Source: Segatella hominis (GTDB lineage: Bacteria; Bacteroidota; Bacteroidia; Bacteroidales; Bacteroidaceae). Taken from it: a stretch of 36,290 nt of DNA. The notes under the pieces are model-generated. The model saw only the letters and a list, made by a program, of their open reading frames with translations. It was not told the DNA's origin and did not search any database. A program made the position numbers and the translations under genes. Below, one piece after another: positions 1-8,065 of this stretch. The DNA is taken from positions 1 to 36,290 of the forward strand of contig NZ_SGVY01000036.1 in the NCBI RefSeq assembly GCF_004535825.1, written 5' to 3'. Numbering within the stretch: the stretch's first letter is position 1; each line of letters starts with the position of its first letter.

Positions 1-5
1 TTCAT
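1..5 (-). CDS. start codon of a divergent gene running off the left edge
   Basis: A minus-strand ATG is read at 5-3, and only its first bases lie inside the window. A good Bacteroidetes -7 box (TATCTTTG on the minus strand, 51-58) sits about 45 bp upstream. Together these suggest that a gene divergent from the flavodoxin operon begins here. No product can be named. Confidence 0.35.
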
Positions 6-50
6 AACAGTTACTCTTTAAATCGTTGTTTTTTTGTTCTTTAGCGATTA

Positions 51-58
51 CAAAGATA
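51..58 (-). promoter_or_regulatory. -7 box of a divergent leftward promoter
   Basis: The minus strand reads TATCTTTG, an exact match to the Bacteroidetes TAnnTTTG consensus. It lies about 45 bp before the minus-strand ATG at 5-3. No convincing -33 box is seen. Confidence 0.45.
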
Positions 59-144
59 CAACTTTTTATCGAGAAACTGTTATTTTTACCCTACTATTTT
101 GGGGTGGGAAACTTTAGTTATATATTTGCTGCGAAGATACTATT

Positions 145-167
145 TTTTAGGATAAACCATCCTAAAA
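145..167. promoter_or_regulatory. inverted repeat upstream of flavodoxin, possible operator
   Basis: A perfect 8-bp inverted repeat (ttttagga / tcctaaaa) with a 7-bp spacer lies about 55 bp upstream of the flavodoxin promoter. The half-site ttttagg recurs near 214-220, just before the -33 region. Flavodoxins are often controlled by iron through Fur-type repressors, so an operator is a reasonable guess. The sequence is not a classical Fur box and no regulator is identified. Confidence 0.3.
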
Positions 168-221
168 CTATTCTTCTATCCCCATATCTAGGTATTTTCC
201 CGAAACCATCATTTTTAGGTA

Positions 222-252
222 TTGCAGATAAAGAGAAAAGGCTGTATCTTTG
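222..252 (+). promoter_or_regulatory. flavodoxin operon promoter
   Basis: TTG at 222-224 is followed after 20 bp by TATCTTTG at 245-252 and then CA, a near-ideal Bacteroidetes promoter. The flavodoxin ATG is 40 bp downstream. Confidence 0.75.
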
Positions 253-291
253 CAGCCGAAAATAAATGTAACTAAAAGAGATTAAGGACAA

Positions 292-786
292 ATGAAAACA
301 ACTATCGTAATTTATGGCTCTTCTACTGGCTCATGCCAGTCGATTGCCGAAACCATCGCCTCTAAGTTGGGCGTGGAAACTGTAGATGTAGCTAACATCG
401 ATGAGGCTACTATCGCAAGTCACGAGAATCTCCTTCTCGGTACTTCTACATGGGGTGCAGGCGAGATGCAGGATGACTGGTATGACGGCGTGAAGACGCT
501 TAAGAGTGCTGGATTGGCTGGCAAGACTGTGGCTCTCTTCGGTTGTGGAGACAGCGAGTCATATTCTGACACTTTCTGCGGCGGTATGAAGGAACTCTAT
601 GATGCTGCTGTGGAGGCAGGTGCTACTGTACTGCCTGGTGTTTCTACAGACGGATATACCTTTGAAGATAGTGAGGCTGTGGAGGGAGACAAGTTCCTGG
701 GACTCGCTCTCGATGATGTGAACGAGGATGATAAGACCGAGGAGCGCATCGATGCCTGGATTGAGGCTATCAAACCAGCGCTTTAA
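292..786 (+). CDS. fldA: long-chain flavodoxin
   Basis: A small cytosolic FMN electron carrier of 164 residues that can replace ferredoxin. The N-terminal beta strand leads into the phosphate-binding loop (GSSTGSCQSIAE, residues 9-20). A tryptophan-containing FMN loop (STWGAGEMQDDWYD) and a second FMN loop (GCGDSESYSDTFC) follow, as in classical flavodoxins. The length and the extra segment after the second loop fit the long-chain class. The gene has a strong TATCTTTGCA promoter and is followed 23 bp later by a DUF2023 gene on the same strand, so the two form an operon. Iron-dependent expression is likely for the family but not shown by the sequence. The assignment is firm. Confidence 0.93.
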   Translation: MKTTIVIYGSSTGSCQSIAETIASKLGVETVDVANIDEATIASHENLLLGTSTWGAGEMQDDWYDGVKTLKSAGLAGKTVALFGCGDSESYSDTFCGGMKELYDAAVEAGATVLPGVSTDGYTFEDSEAVEGDKFLGLALDDVNEDDKTEERIDAWIEAIKPAL

Positions 787-809
787 TTAATCATATAAAA
801 TCGGATAGT

Positions 810-1163
810 ATGCAGCAGGAAATCGCAACACCAGTAGATCTGAAGGTTCTGATGAATCATATATATGAATATAAGAAGGGCGTGCGCCGTCTGGTGTTAT
901 ATACCTTCAACAAGAAATATGAGTCTTTTGCCATAACAAGATTAGAGCGTCAGAACATTGATTATATCATTCAGCCGGTTGGTAACGACCGTTTGAATCT
1001 CTTCTTTGGCAAGCGTGAATGTCTGGATGCTATCCGTATGATTGTCACCAAACCATTGTGCCAGCTTACGCCTGAGGAGGATTTCATCCTTGGGGCGATG
1101 TTGGGATATGATATTTGTGCGCAGTGCGAGCGCTTTTGCGAGCGTAAGAAGAAAGTTTGCTAA
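810..1163 (+). CDS. DUF2023 family protein, partner of flavodoxin
   Basis: A 117-residue protein without signal peptide or membrane segment. It resembles the DUF2023 family, which is typically encoded next to flavodoxins in Bacteroidetes and related anaerobes. The C-terminal end carries closely spaced cysteines (CAQCERFCERKKKVC, starting near residue 103), a possible metal or redox site. The start lies 23 bp after the flavodoxin stop and the pair ends at one shared hairpin, so they are co-transcribed. The biochemical role is unknown; a role in flavodoxin maturation or as a redox partner is inference from context. Confidence 0.8.
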   Translation: MQQEIATPVDLKVLMNHIYEYKKGVRRLVLYTFNKKYESFAITRLERQNIDYIIQPVGNDRLNLFFGKRECLDAIRMIVTKPLCQLTPEEDFILGAMLGYDICAQCERFCERKKKVC

Positions 1164-1283
1164 ATTAGATAAGGATTTCTCTCTCAATATCATGGGGATG
1201 TTCTCCCTCTTGATTCTTCAAGGAGATGGCTCTTTGATGGGAGAGTCTTCATATGTTATAATGTTTTATGTTAATAATGAAAT

Positions 1284-1322
1284 AAAAGAGCGTGATTGCC
1301 CGATTGGCGACCACGCTCTTTT
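1284..1322. terminator. terminator hairpin between convergent genes
   Basis: A perfect 11-bp stem (aaaagagcgtg / cacgctctttt) closes a 17-base loop. A-rich and T-rich flanks on the two sides suit use from both directions, ending the flavodoxin operon and possibly the convergent protease gene. Confidence 0.75.
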
Positions 1323-1335
1323 GAATTATATTCTT

Positions 1336-1467
1336 CGGAATAATTCCTGTTTTTACCCCTTGTTTTAACGGAATAATTTCTGTTTTTACCTTCTATTTTA
1401 ACGGAATAATTCCTCTTTTTAGTACTTTTTCCGACGGAAGAAGTTCCTCTTCCTTACTTCTTCATCA
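1336..1467. repeat. 33-bp tandem repeat, about 3-4 units
   Basis: Units begin at 1336, 1369 and 1402, each starting cggaataatt and followed by a T-rich block. A degenerate fourth unit from 1435 (cggaagaagttcctctt) runs across the protease stop codon at 1454. The period is exactly 33 bp. Confidence 0.8.
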
Positions 1468-4400
1468 TTTCCTCTACGGCTCTGATAAGCTGGGTATCAT
1501 GGCCGGTGATGTAATCCTCTGGAGAATTATATACCTCGATGTCTGGCTGGAGAGTGGTATTCTCGCCGAAGGTGCCACGCATGTCACGGCAACCTACCTG
1601 AGGAATACCGAATACCAGACTGCGGTCCATCAAGGTCTCCCACCATACGGCAGTCATCGTACCAGCCACAGGCGCACCAATCAGCTTGCCGATGCCCAAC
1701 TCCTTATATACCCATGGGAAACCATGCCCGTTGCTATAGTCGTCCTCGCAAATCAATACGCAAGATGGCTTGGTCCACTTGTTGAATGGATCCTTGCCCA
1801 CCACCTTACCGTGAGGCACAAACTCCTGATACTGCTTGCCGCTGAGCAGGGTGCAGAGGTCGTCGTGCAACCAGCCGCCACCATTGTGACGCTCATCCAC
1901 GATGACGGCATCCTTGGTGCGGTTCTTCTCGCTCAACAGTTCACTATACACGGTGCGGAAACTCTCGCTGTTCATTGCCTTCACATGTACATAGGCTATT
2001 CTGCCGTGCGAAACACTGTCCACGATGGCACGGTTTCTATCCACCCATCGCTTGTAGAGCAGCTCCTGCTGAGCACCCTGCGAGATGGCCTTGATGGTGA
2101 GGTCGAAGCGCTTGCCCTTGGTGTTCTTGATGGTGAGGCGGATGTTCTTGCCAGCCTTTCCGTCGAGCAGCGCATTGTAGTCCTCGCCTGCCTTGATGTC
2201 GGTGCCGTCTATCTTCTCGATGATGCTGCCCGGAGTCACCTCGTTCTTCTTCACGGCAAAAGGACCGCGCTTGATAATCTCCTTGATCTTCAGTCCGTCG
2301 CCCTCATAGGATGGGTCGAGGAATACGCCCAATGCTGCGGTAGAGAGGGTGGCTCCGCTGGCATAATAACGGCAACCGGTATGGCTGGCATTCAGCTCGC
2401 CTAGCATCTCGCTCAACATCTCAGCGAAGTCGAAGTTATTATTAATATAAGGTAAGTACTTCTCATACACCTTGCGATAGTACTCCCAGTCCACGCCCTG
2501 CATCTTAGGGTCGTAGAACTTGTCTGCCACCTGTCTCCATACGTGGTCGAAGAGATACTGACGCTCCTCGGCTGGCTTGTAGTTGAACGGAGCCTCGAAG
2601 TCGATATTCTTGGTAGATCTCGAACCGAGTTCCACCTTCTTGATATTGCTGCCGTTGCAGAGATAGAGGTTCTTCACATCCTTGTCGGCTACGAATCCGC
2701 CCTGTCCGATGCCCTTCATCATCAGCGAGGTCTTGTTCTCCTTCAGGTCGTGGCACCACAGGTCGTAGTCGCTTTCGAAAGAAGCCTGATAGTAGATCTT
2801 CTCGCCCTTGGTATCGAGGATGGCATCACCCATGTGGGATGAGTTGACGGTGAGTCGTACGATGCGGTCGCGGCAGTTGTCGATGTCCAGTTCGAGCGGT
2901 TTCACCTTGTCCACCTCTATTTTGCCAGTCTTCTCCTCTTTCTTTTTCTTGTCTTCCTTCTTCTTCTCCTCCTTCTCGTCGGCCTTCTTCTCCTTCTCGT
3001 CCTTGTTGGCCTCAGCGAGTTCGAGTTCCTCCTTGCTCATGCGGAAGCGGTCGTAGGCATCGAGGTCGAAGAACATGAGATAAGCATCGCTTTCTGCGCC
3101 CCATGAACCATGACTGCGATAACCGGCACGGTCGCTTTCGAAAAGCATCGCCTTTCCGCCGAGCACCCACTTGCCGTTGCCGTCGCTATATCCACTGTTG
3201 GTCAGGTTGTGCATCTCCTTGCCGTCGGCTTTCACCAGTGCGATATCGGTATTGTTCCATCCGCCGTTGCCAATGTAGCTGCAGAGGAGCCACTTGCTGT
3301 CTGGACTCCACTCAAACCAGATGTCGCCATCGGAGTAGGAGTAGTTGTACTTGCCATCGAGCACGGTGCGCACATCCTTGGTCTTCAGATTGATGATGCG
3401 CAGGGTGGCACGGTCTTCATAGAAGGCCACTTCCTTGCCGTCCGGGCTGTAGGCTGGATATTGCGAGGTCATATTGGTCTTGGTGAGCTGCTCCTCCTCC
3501 ACATCCGTGCAGTAGGTGAAGTTCTTCTCCTTTTCGTTCTTGATCTTAGCCTGATATATCTGCCATACTCCGTTGCGCTCAGAGGCATAGACGAGACTTC
3601 TGCCGTCTGGCGAGAAACTCACGTTGCGCTCCTGCTGCGGCGTGTCGGTGATGCGCTTGGTGGTCTTGTATTCGGTGGATGTCACATATACATCGCCGTG
3701 CATCACGAAAGCCACTTCCTTGGCGTCTGGCGAGAGGGCTATCTCTGTGGCTCCCCAACTGCGCACCTGGCGTACGAGACTTGGCTCATCATTGTCGGCG
3801 GTGATGGAGATGTTCACCTTCTGTGGCTGTGCTCCCTCTTTCACGGTGTAGATTTCGCCGTCGTAGCCGTAGCAGAGGAGTCCGTCGGCAGAGGAGGTGA
3901 GGAATCGGATAGGATTCTTCTTCTCATGGGTGAGCTGAACGTCCTTGCCGGTAGCGATGTTGCGATGATAGATGTTGAAGGATCCCGCCTGCTCGCTCAG
4001 GTAGTAGAAGCTCTCACCGTCGGCAGCCCATACAGGCGTGCGGTCTTCGCCCTTGAAGGCAGTTATCTTCTGGTATTTCCCGTTGTCGAGCATCCAGATG
4101 TCGCGAGTGATAGGCGAAGTATGATGCTTGCGCCACTGGTCTTCATATCCCTTGGAGTCGTGGTAGAGCACCTGTCCCTTGGCGTTGATGCTGATGTCTT
4201 CCATCGGGATGACGGAGTAGAGTTTCGGTCTTCCGCCCTGTGTGCTTACCTCGTAAACCTGCGAGAATTCCCGGCTGGCAAAGAGGTTGCTCTCAGCGGT
4301 AGGCATGATGTTGGCAGAGAAGAGCACGTGGTCGTTGTCCTTGAAGGCAACAGGAATTTCGCGCTCACTGTTGGTGGTGATGCGTGTAGGTGCGCCTCCG

Positions 4401-4693
4401 TGTGCAGACATCACATATACGTCGAAACTTCCCTCGCGGTTGGAAGCGAAGGCTATTTTCTTGCCGTCAGGGCTCCAGATGGGGTAGGAGTCGTGAGCAG
4501 CATTTGTGGTGAGCTGTCTGGCTTCTCCGCCCGTGGCAGGAACGCTGTAGATGTCTCCCTTGTAGGAGAAAACGATGGTTTTGCCATCAGGCGAGATGGC
4601 AGGGTAGCGCATCCACAATGGGGCTTGCTGTGCCTGGGATGCGAGCGATGCTGCCAGAAAAGCAGCACTAAGGAATAGTTTTTTCATTATCAC
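1454..4693 (-). CDS. secreted tricorn-like S41 protease
   Basis: A 1079-residue tricorn-type serine protease. The leader (KKLFLSAAFLAASLASQAQ) is a signal peptide with the Bacteroidetes AQ end, so the protein is exported. The first ~500 residues hold repeated SPDGK/SPDSK blades of TolB/WD40-like propellers. A very basic and acidic Lys/Glu linker follows (about residues 563-598), then the core domain with His771 (NASHTG), a PDZ-like part, and the S41 domain with probable nucleophile Ser987 (DYSNGHGF). The architecture is normal for tricorn homologues; the charged linker is conspicuous. ATG at 4693 or 4687 (MKK) are both possible. It is transcribed alone from a strong promoter at 4722-4753. Its likely role is degradation of oligopeptides in the envelope. 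Confidence 0.9.
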   Translation of the reverse strand: MIMKKLFLSAAFLAASLASQAQQAPLWMRYPAISPDGKTIVFSYKGDIYSVPATGGEARQLTTNAAHDSYPIWSPDGKKIAFASNREGSFDVYVMSAHGGAPTRITTNSEREIPVAFKDNDHVLFSANIMPTAESNLFASREFSQVYEVSTQGGRPKLYSVIPMEDISINAKGQVLYHDSKGYEDQWRKHHTSPITRDIWMLDNGKYQKITAFKGEDRTPVWAADGESFYYLSEQAGSFNIYHRNIATGKDVQLTHEKKNPIRFLTSSADGLLCYGYDGEIYTVKEGAQPQKVNISITADNDEPSLVRQVRSWGATEIALSPDAKEVAFVMHGDVYVTSTEYKTTKRITDTPQQERNVSFSPDGRSLVYASERNGVWQIYQAKIKNEKEKNFTYCTDVEEEQLTKTNMTSQYPAYSPDGKEVAFYEDRATLRIINLKTKDVRTVLDGKYNYSYSDGDIWFEWSPDSKWLLCSYIGNGGWNNTDIALVKADGKEMHNLTNSGYSDGNGKWVLGGKAMLFESDRAGYRSHGSWGAESDAYLMFFDLDAYDRFRMSKEELELAEANKDEKEKKADEKEEKKKEDKKKKEEKTGKIEVDKVKPLELDIDNCRDRIVRLTVNSSHMGDAILDTKGEKIYYQASFESDYDLWCHDLKENKTSLMMKGIGQGGFVADKDVKNLYLCNGSNIKKVELGSRSTKNIDFEAPFNYKPAEERQYLFDHVWRQVADKFYDPKMQGVDWEYYRKVYEKYLPYINNNFDFAEMLSEMLGELNASHTGCRYYASGATLSTAALGVFLDPSYEGDGLKIKEIIKRGPFAVKKNEVTPGSIIEKIDGTDIKAGEDYNALLDGKAGKNIRLTIKNTKGKRFDLTIKAISQGAQQELLYKRWVDRNRAIVDSVSHGRIAYVHVKAMNSESFRTVYSELLSEKNRTKDAVIVDERHNGGGWLHDDLCTLLSGKQYQEFVPHGKVVGKDPFNKWTKPSCVLICEDDYSNGHGFPWVYKELGIGKLIGAPVAGTMTAVWWETLMDRSLVFGIPQVGCRDMRGTFGENTTLQPDIEVYNSPEDYITGHDTQLIRAVEEMMKK

Positions 4694-4721
4694 AAAGTCA
4701 CTTTCTAATAAATTATTGTTG

Positions 4722-4753
4722 CAAAGTTATAGCTTTTATGTGAAATCACCAAA
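4722..4753 (-). promoter_or_regulatory. promoter of the tricorn-like protease
   Basis: On the minus strand TTTG (4753-4750), a 20-bp spacer and TAACTTTG (4729-4722) give a full -33/-7 promoter. The start codon follows about 30 bp downstream. Confidence 0.7.
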
Positions 4754-4880
4754 TATTATTTTTATTTTTAAGCACGGATGTTACTTTTTTTCATCGGATG
4801 TTTATTCTTTACCTTTCCTTTTTCTGTATTCTCATTTCTTGCCATCCCACTTCTCCAGTTATTGCATTGACGGGGAGTTC

Positions 4881-5004
4881 TGATTACTGATTACGATTAC
4901 AGTTCGATTTTCCGCAGGTTCATCTTCGTCATTTAAAACAAGAATCAGTCATTAGGATGCAGGGGTAAGGGGGATAGGATGCATTGCGATAGCACCGCCT
5001 TAAC
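4881..5004 (+). repeat. dispersed repeat, copy A (extended)
   Basis: The first 35 bp (4881-4915), beginning tgattactgattacgattac, are identical to 6526-6560 and 17004-17038. The similarity to copy B continues for about 120 bp, through conserved blocks gaatcagtc, gatgcaggg and gcgatagcacc. Internal short inverted repeats (actgatt/aatcagt and atgca/tgcat) are kept in A and B. The remaining bases of the 4694-5040 spacer show only the protease promoter and a hairpin. Confidence 0.85.
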
Positions 5005-5039
5005 GATATAAAAACAGATAGTTAGGGCGGCGGTATCGC
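4986..5039. terminator. long hairpin abutting the stop of the DUF4143 ATPase gene
   Basis: Arms 4986-5004 and 5021-5039 pair over 19 positions with 3 mismatches around a 16-base A-rich loop. The right arm ends one base from the stop codon at 5041-5043. It probably terminates or stabilises the ATPase mRNA. Its left arm is the end of repeat copy A. Confidence 0.55.
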
Positions 5040-5040
5040 T

Positions 5041-6336
5041 TCAGTTCTTTAATGTAGCTAAAGGAATAACCTTTACTCCATCTTCTCTTGTATAAGCCAT
5101 TTCGCCCCCAGTCATGACAATCAGCAGGTCTGGTTCTCTGAGCGGCATCTGATGTTCGACCTTGTTTTTCTCACGAATCAGATTACGTAGTTGCAGAAGA
5201 TGCTTGGCGCCATCGTCAATCTCCCGACTACCCAACTTGCATTCTATCAAGGCATAACGGCCATCCGCAAGATGAAGTACAATATCTGCCTCCAGGCCAT
5301 AGCGGTCGTGATAGTAAGAGACTCTGCCACCCAAGGCTTGCGAATATACCTTCAAATCGCGAATGCACATACACTCGAATATGAAACCAAAGGTTCGAAG
5401 GTCTAATTCCAAACTTCTTGGCGACATACCCAAGGCCGCAACTGCTATGGAAGGATCTACAAAACAACGCTTGGCTCCCGAACGGATAGCGGCGGCAGAA
5501 CGGATAGCCGGACACCATGCCTCCACATCTTCTATGACAAACAGTCTTTGCAATGCAGAAAGATAATCATCAAACGTGGGCATCGATGTTTTCTCCATTT
5601 CTACTGTGATATCTGCCAACATCTTGGATTTCTTGACAAGGGTGCAGATGTTTCGGGCATAAGAACGCATGATGAGTCGTGCTAATGCAGGCTGTCTCCT
5701 TACTCCATCCACCCTTGATATGTCTTCATTGCAAATCACATTTACATAATCCTGTGCTATCAGCAATTGTGCCTCCTGCAAAGTGACGTCCAATGATGCT
5801 GGCCAACCGCCTCGGCAAGCGGCATAAATCAGTTGCTCCACACTCATGTCTGACTGCAATCCATCAATATCGTAAGAAGGGTCATCAAACAATGAACGTA
5901 AAGATATGGAGCCTGTTGATTCTTTTGACTCATAAAGGCTCATGGGATACATGGGCATTTTGGAGATACGCCCTGTACCCGTATGCATGATTTCTCCGTT
6001 ATGGTCTTCAACGACAGTAGAACCGGTTAAGATAAATTGGCCTTTCAGATTTCGCTCATCTACGGTATTTCGAACGGCATCCCACAATACCGGTGCTACC
6101 TGCCATTCGTCTATCAGTCGTGGTGTTTCACCTCTGAGCAGCAAGGAGGGTTTGGTGCGTGCCGTCGCCAGATAACCTTCACGCTTATCTGGGTCTTGCA
6201 TCTTGATTACACTTTTTGACTGCTGCATGGCCGTAGTGGTTTTGCCGCACCATTTAGGACCTACAATCTGCACTGCTCCAAAGGCTTCCAGACGAAGCAG
6301 GAGCATTCTGTCTGCTATTCTGTCTAAATACTTCAT
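5041..6336 (-). CDS. DUF4143 AAA ATPase with PD-(D/E)XK-like C-terminus
   Basis: A 431-residue ATPase of the large AAA/DUF4143 group common in Bacteroidetes. Walker A is GPKWCGKTT (residues 26-34), Walker B is RLIDEWQ, and a sensor-like ILTGS follows, then GRISKMPMYPMSLYES, typical of this family. The C-terminal part (EADIVLHL...YALIECKLG) has the acidic and ECK pattern of a PD-(D/E)XK nuclease fold. The substrate is unknown; these genes are often multicopy and variable between strains. The gene is alone, with its own promoter (6356-6386), and is flanked by direct repeat copies A and B, which suggests insertion or loss as a unit. The family call is firm, the function open. Confidence 0.88.
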   Translation of the reverse strand: MKYLDRIADRMLLLRLEAFGAVQIVGPKWCGKTTTAMQQSKSVIKMQDPDKREGYLATARTKPSLLLRGETPRLIDEWQVAPVLWDAVRNTVDERNLKGQFILTGSTVVEDHNGEIMHTGTGRISKMPMYPMSLYESKESTGSISLRSLFDDPSYDIDGLQSDMSVEQLIYAACRGGWPASLDVTLQEAQLLIAQDYVNVICNEDISRVDGVRRQPALARLIMRSYARNICTLVKKSKMLADITVEMEKTSMPTFDDYLSALQRLFVIEDVEAWCPAIRSAAAIRSGAKRCFVDPSIAVAALGMSPRSLELDLRTFGFIFECMCIRDLKVYSQALGGRVSYYHDRYGLEADIVLHLADGRYALIECKLGSREIDDGAKHLLQLRNLIREKNKVEHQMPLREPDLLIVMTGGEMAYTREDGVKVIPLATLKN

Positions 6337-6355
6337 ATTCAGTGCTTTTTGTTTG

Positions 6356-6386
6356 CAAAGATAATGATAAATAATGGATTCTACAA
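6356..6386 (-). promoter_or_regulatory. promoter of the DUF4143 ATPase
   Basis: The minus strand reads TTG (6386-6384), a 20-bp spacer, then TATCTTTG (6363-6356) and CA-like context. The ATG at 6336 follows about 20 bp later. Confidence 0.7.
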
Positions 6387-6391
6387 GCGAT

Positions 6392-6478
6392 TTTGCATTT
6401 TTGTGGCGTTTTACTTTGTATTTTAACGCTATTTTACTTTGTATTTTTGTGGCACTTTACTTTGTGTTTTTGTGATAA
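6392..6478. repeat. 23-bp tandem repeat, nearly 4 units
   Basis: The block tttactttgt recurs at 6410, 6433 and 6456, exactly 23 bp apart, with a partial, diverged unit in front (6392-6409). Units alternate T-runs with gtggc or aacgc. They lie directly upstream of the ATPase promoter and contain several TTTG/TATTTTTG words. Confidence 0.8.
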
Positions 6479-6525
6479 AGCGCTTTTGCCCTTTTCTACC
6501 CCTTCGTCATTTCACTGGCGTGAGT

Positions 6526-6645
6526 TGATTACTGATTACGATTACAGTTCGATTTTCCGCTGGTTCACCTTCGTTATTTAGAATATGAATCAGTCCTTAT
6601 GATGCAGGGTAAGGGGATAGATGCATTGTGATAGCACCTTGTAAG
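6526..6645 (+). repeat. dispersed repeat, copy B (extended)
   Basis: The first 35 bp are identical to copies A and C; the next ~85 bp match copy A with scattered changes and small indels up to tgatagcacc. It has the same orientation as copy A, on the other side of the ATPase gene. Confidence 0.85.
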
Positions 6646-6676
6646 ATGTACTTTAAATTTAGTTAAAAGTGGGGCG

Positions 6677-6775
6677 TTCCCTCATAAAATGTGTGGAAAC
6701 ATGATTAGATTCCCTCATGAAATGTGATGAAAGGATAGATTATTCCCTCATAAAATGTGATTTTAAGATACGGAT
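6677..6775. repeat. 33-bp tandem repeat, 3 units
   Basis: The block ttccctcataaaatgtg occurs at 6677, 6710 (one change) and 6743, exactly 33 bp apart, each followed by a diverged A-rich half. It occupies the spacer downstream of the first DUF2752 gene; nothing else is evident in 6776-6851. Confidence 0.85.
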
Positions 6776-6851
6776 TATGGAAAGATTGATTTCCTGCTCC
6801 AGATGAGGAGGATGAGATTGTTCCACGAAGGCCTACTGCCCCTATGAATAT

Positions 6852-7235
6852 TTAGATATGGCGCATGATGTTGTATGCCCATATCATGATTTCGAATGTG
6901 CAGAAGGGGATAAGAAACTGCTTGCGATTTAGTAAAGAGTTGATTCTCCCCATATAATCCCTATTGGTAAACCATTGGCTGAAAAGCAGGAAAGGGGCTA
7001 AGACAATGCCGACTAAGGCTATCACGATGTTGGGATTCATGGTGACGGCAGCCACCATGTCGCCCTTGAGCAAAAGGCTCAAGGCCCTTGTCATCCCGCA
7101 TCCAGGACAAGGTATTCCCAATGCCCATTTGGTGGGGCATAGGAGAATATTTACCTTGTAGTGGGTGTAGATAAACATCCATGCGATGCCCAATAGGTAA
7201 AGCGCCGACAATATAATCGTTTCTCGTTTGCCCAT
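6852..7235 (-). CDS. DUF2752 membrane protein, cassette 1
   Basis: A 127-residue membrane protein of the DUF2752 family. It has an N-terminal membrane helix (ILSALYLLGIAWMFIY), the family signature CPTKWALGIPCPGCGMTRA, then two further hydrophobic segments. A longer open frame exists upstream, but it runs into the preceding TM2 gene. ATG at 7235 gives the family's usual N-terminus and lies 5 bp after the TM2 stop, so translation is probably coupled. The biochemical role of DUF2752 is unknown. The paralogue at 10960-11316 is clearly homologous along the whole length, including the C-terminal IW.YNI.RHI. Confidence 0.85.
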   Translation of the reverse strand: MGKRETIILSALYLLGIAWMFIYTHYKVNILLCPTKWALGIPCPGCGMTRALSLLLKGDMVAAVTMNPNIVIALVGIVLAPFLLFSQWFTNRDYMGRINSLLNRKQFLIPFCTFEIMIWAYNIMRHI

Positions 7236-7240
7236 TAGGT

Positions 7241-7573
7241 TTAGATGAGAGACATCAATTTCTCGAAGTTCTTTTCCTTGGTTCTCTTCATGATCAGGAA
7301 ATAATCGACGATGGTCCAGATGCCGCATCCGCCGCATGTCAGCAACTTGGCTATTCCGAGTCCTGTGTCGCCAATGTAGAAACGGTCAATACCTAAGCTA
7401 CCCACCAACAGTGACAGGATGAGTGTTGTGACAGGGTCTTTGAACTGGAGAGAATACATCAATGATTTCTTCGATTCGTCCATCTGGTCGAATTTCTGCT
7501 TGAGCATCATGATGCTTTCTTCTGGAAAGTATTTGCTATATGTCATTAATAGCATGTTGGTTTGTTCGCTCAT
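7241..7573 (-). CDS. TM2 domain protein b, cassette 1
   Basis: A 110-residue protein. Residues 1-45 form a soluble helical region (LLMTYSKYFPEESIMMLK...). The TM2 domain follows: a hydrophobic helix, the GIDRFYIGDTGLGIAKL turn, then GGCGIWTIVDYFLIMK. TM2 domains are two-helix membrane modules with the conserved DRF motif; no enzymatic role is known. It sits between the second TM2 gene and a DUF2752 gene with only 5 bp to the latter. Its paralogue at 11342-11674 has the same length and a nearly identical central motif, so the cassette was duplicated. Confidence 0.88.
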   Translation of the reverse strand: MSEQTNMLLMTYSKYFPEESIMMLKQKFDQMDESKKSLMYSLQFKDPVTTLILSLLVGSLGIDRFYIGDTGLGIAKLLTCGGCGIWTIVDYFLIMKRTKEKNFEKLMSLI

Positions 7574-7618
7574 AGTGATATATTTCTATAGGATAATGAT
7601 ATTGTATTGATGATGAAC

Positions 7619-7644
7619 GAGGAAGAACCAGAAGGCTCTTCCTC
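7619..7644 (-). promoter_or_regulatory. intercistronic mRNA hairpin, cassette 1
   Basis: An 8-bp perfect stem (gaggaaga / tcttcctc) lies between the two TM2 genes, starting 12 bp after the stop of the upstream one. It is not followed by a U-run on the minus strand, so it is not a typical terminator. A stronger version is at the same place in cassette 2. Confidence 0.6.
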
Positions 7645-7655
7645 AAATGACTTGT

Positions 7656-7991
7656 TTAAAAATACGTCATAAACTTTTTATAGTTGTATTCACGTGTTCT
7701 CTTACCTACGGTGAACAGGTCGATGAGTGACCAAATGCCGCCTGCACCACAAGTGATGAGTTTGACAACTGCTAATCCTGTATCGCCCAACCAGAAACGA
7801 TCGGCTCCGAAACCTCCCAAGAAGAAAGCGAAAAGGAATCCGACTGTAGGATTTTTCCAGTCTGTTGACATCAACATGGTCTCTTTGTCCTCGCCGAGTG
7901 TGGCTAATTTATCCTTGATCTGACCTACCATCATAGGAGGAAAGAACTTGGCATTCGCCATCATGAACTGATCAATTTTTTCTTTTTCCAT
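7656..7991 (-). CDS. TM2 domain protein a, cassette 1
   Basis: A 111-residue two-helix membrane protein. A soluble N-terminal ~45 residues ([17 protein letters not shown]...) precedes the TM2 domain with hydrophobic [11 protein letters not shown], the [16 protein letters not shown] turn and [12 protein letters not shown]. It is the first gene of a TM2-TM2-DUF2752 run, expressed from a TATATTTGCA box about 75 bp upstream. The paralogue at 11736-12071 is also exactly 111 residues, and even the leader bases before the ATG (ctttaaa) are shared. The function is unknown; membrane location is clear. Confidence 0.88.
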   Translation of the reverse strand: MEKEKIDQFMMANAKFFPPMMVGQIKDKLATLGEDKETMLMSTDWKNPTVGFLFAFFLGGFGADRFWLGDTGLAVVKLITCGAGGIWSLIDLFTVGKRTREYNYKKFMTYF

Positions 7992-8065
7992 AATCTTTAA
8001 ATTTTGTTATTAAGTTAAGAATGTTAAAATCTATTATGTATATTTACTTTTACTTTCTAACACTG

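Noticed and set aside
26-265. 79-codon frame at the left end
   Set aside because: It is AT-rich, covers an operator-like repeat and the flavodoxin promoter, and has no protein character.
3110-4678. 522-codon plus-strand frame opposite the tricorn-like gene
   Set aside because: Antisense shadow of a strongly biased coding region; no family, no promoter and no start context.
4891-4915. resemblance of the dispersed repeat to a tRNA T-arm (gttcgatt)
   Set aside because: Flanking bases do not pair as a T-stem, and there is no acceptor or CCA context.
6393-6581. 62-codon frame in the 23-bp repeat array
   Set aside because: It is made by the repeat units and copy B and has no independent support.
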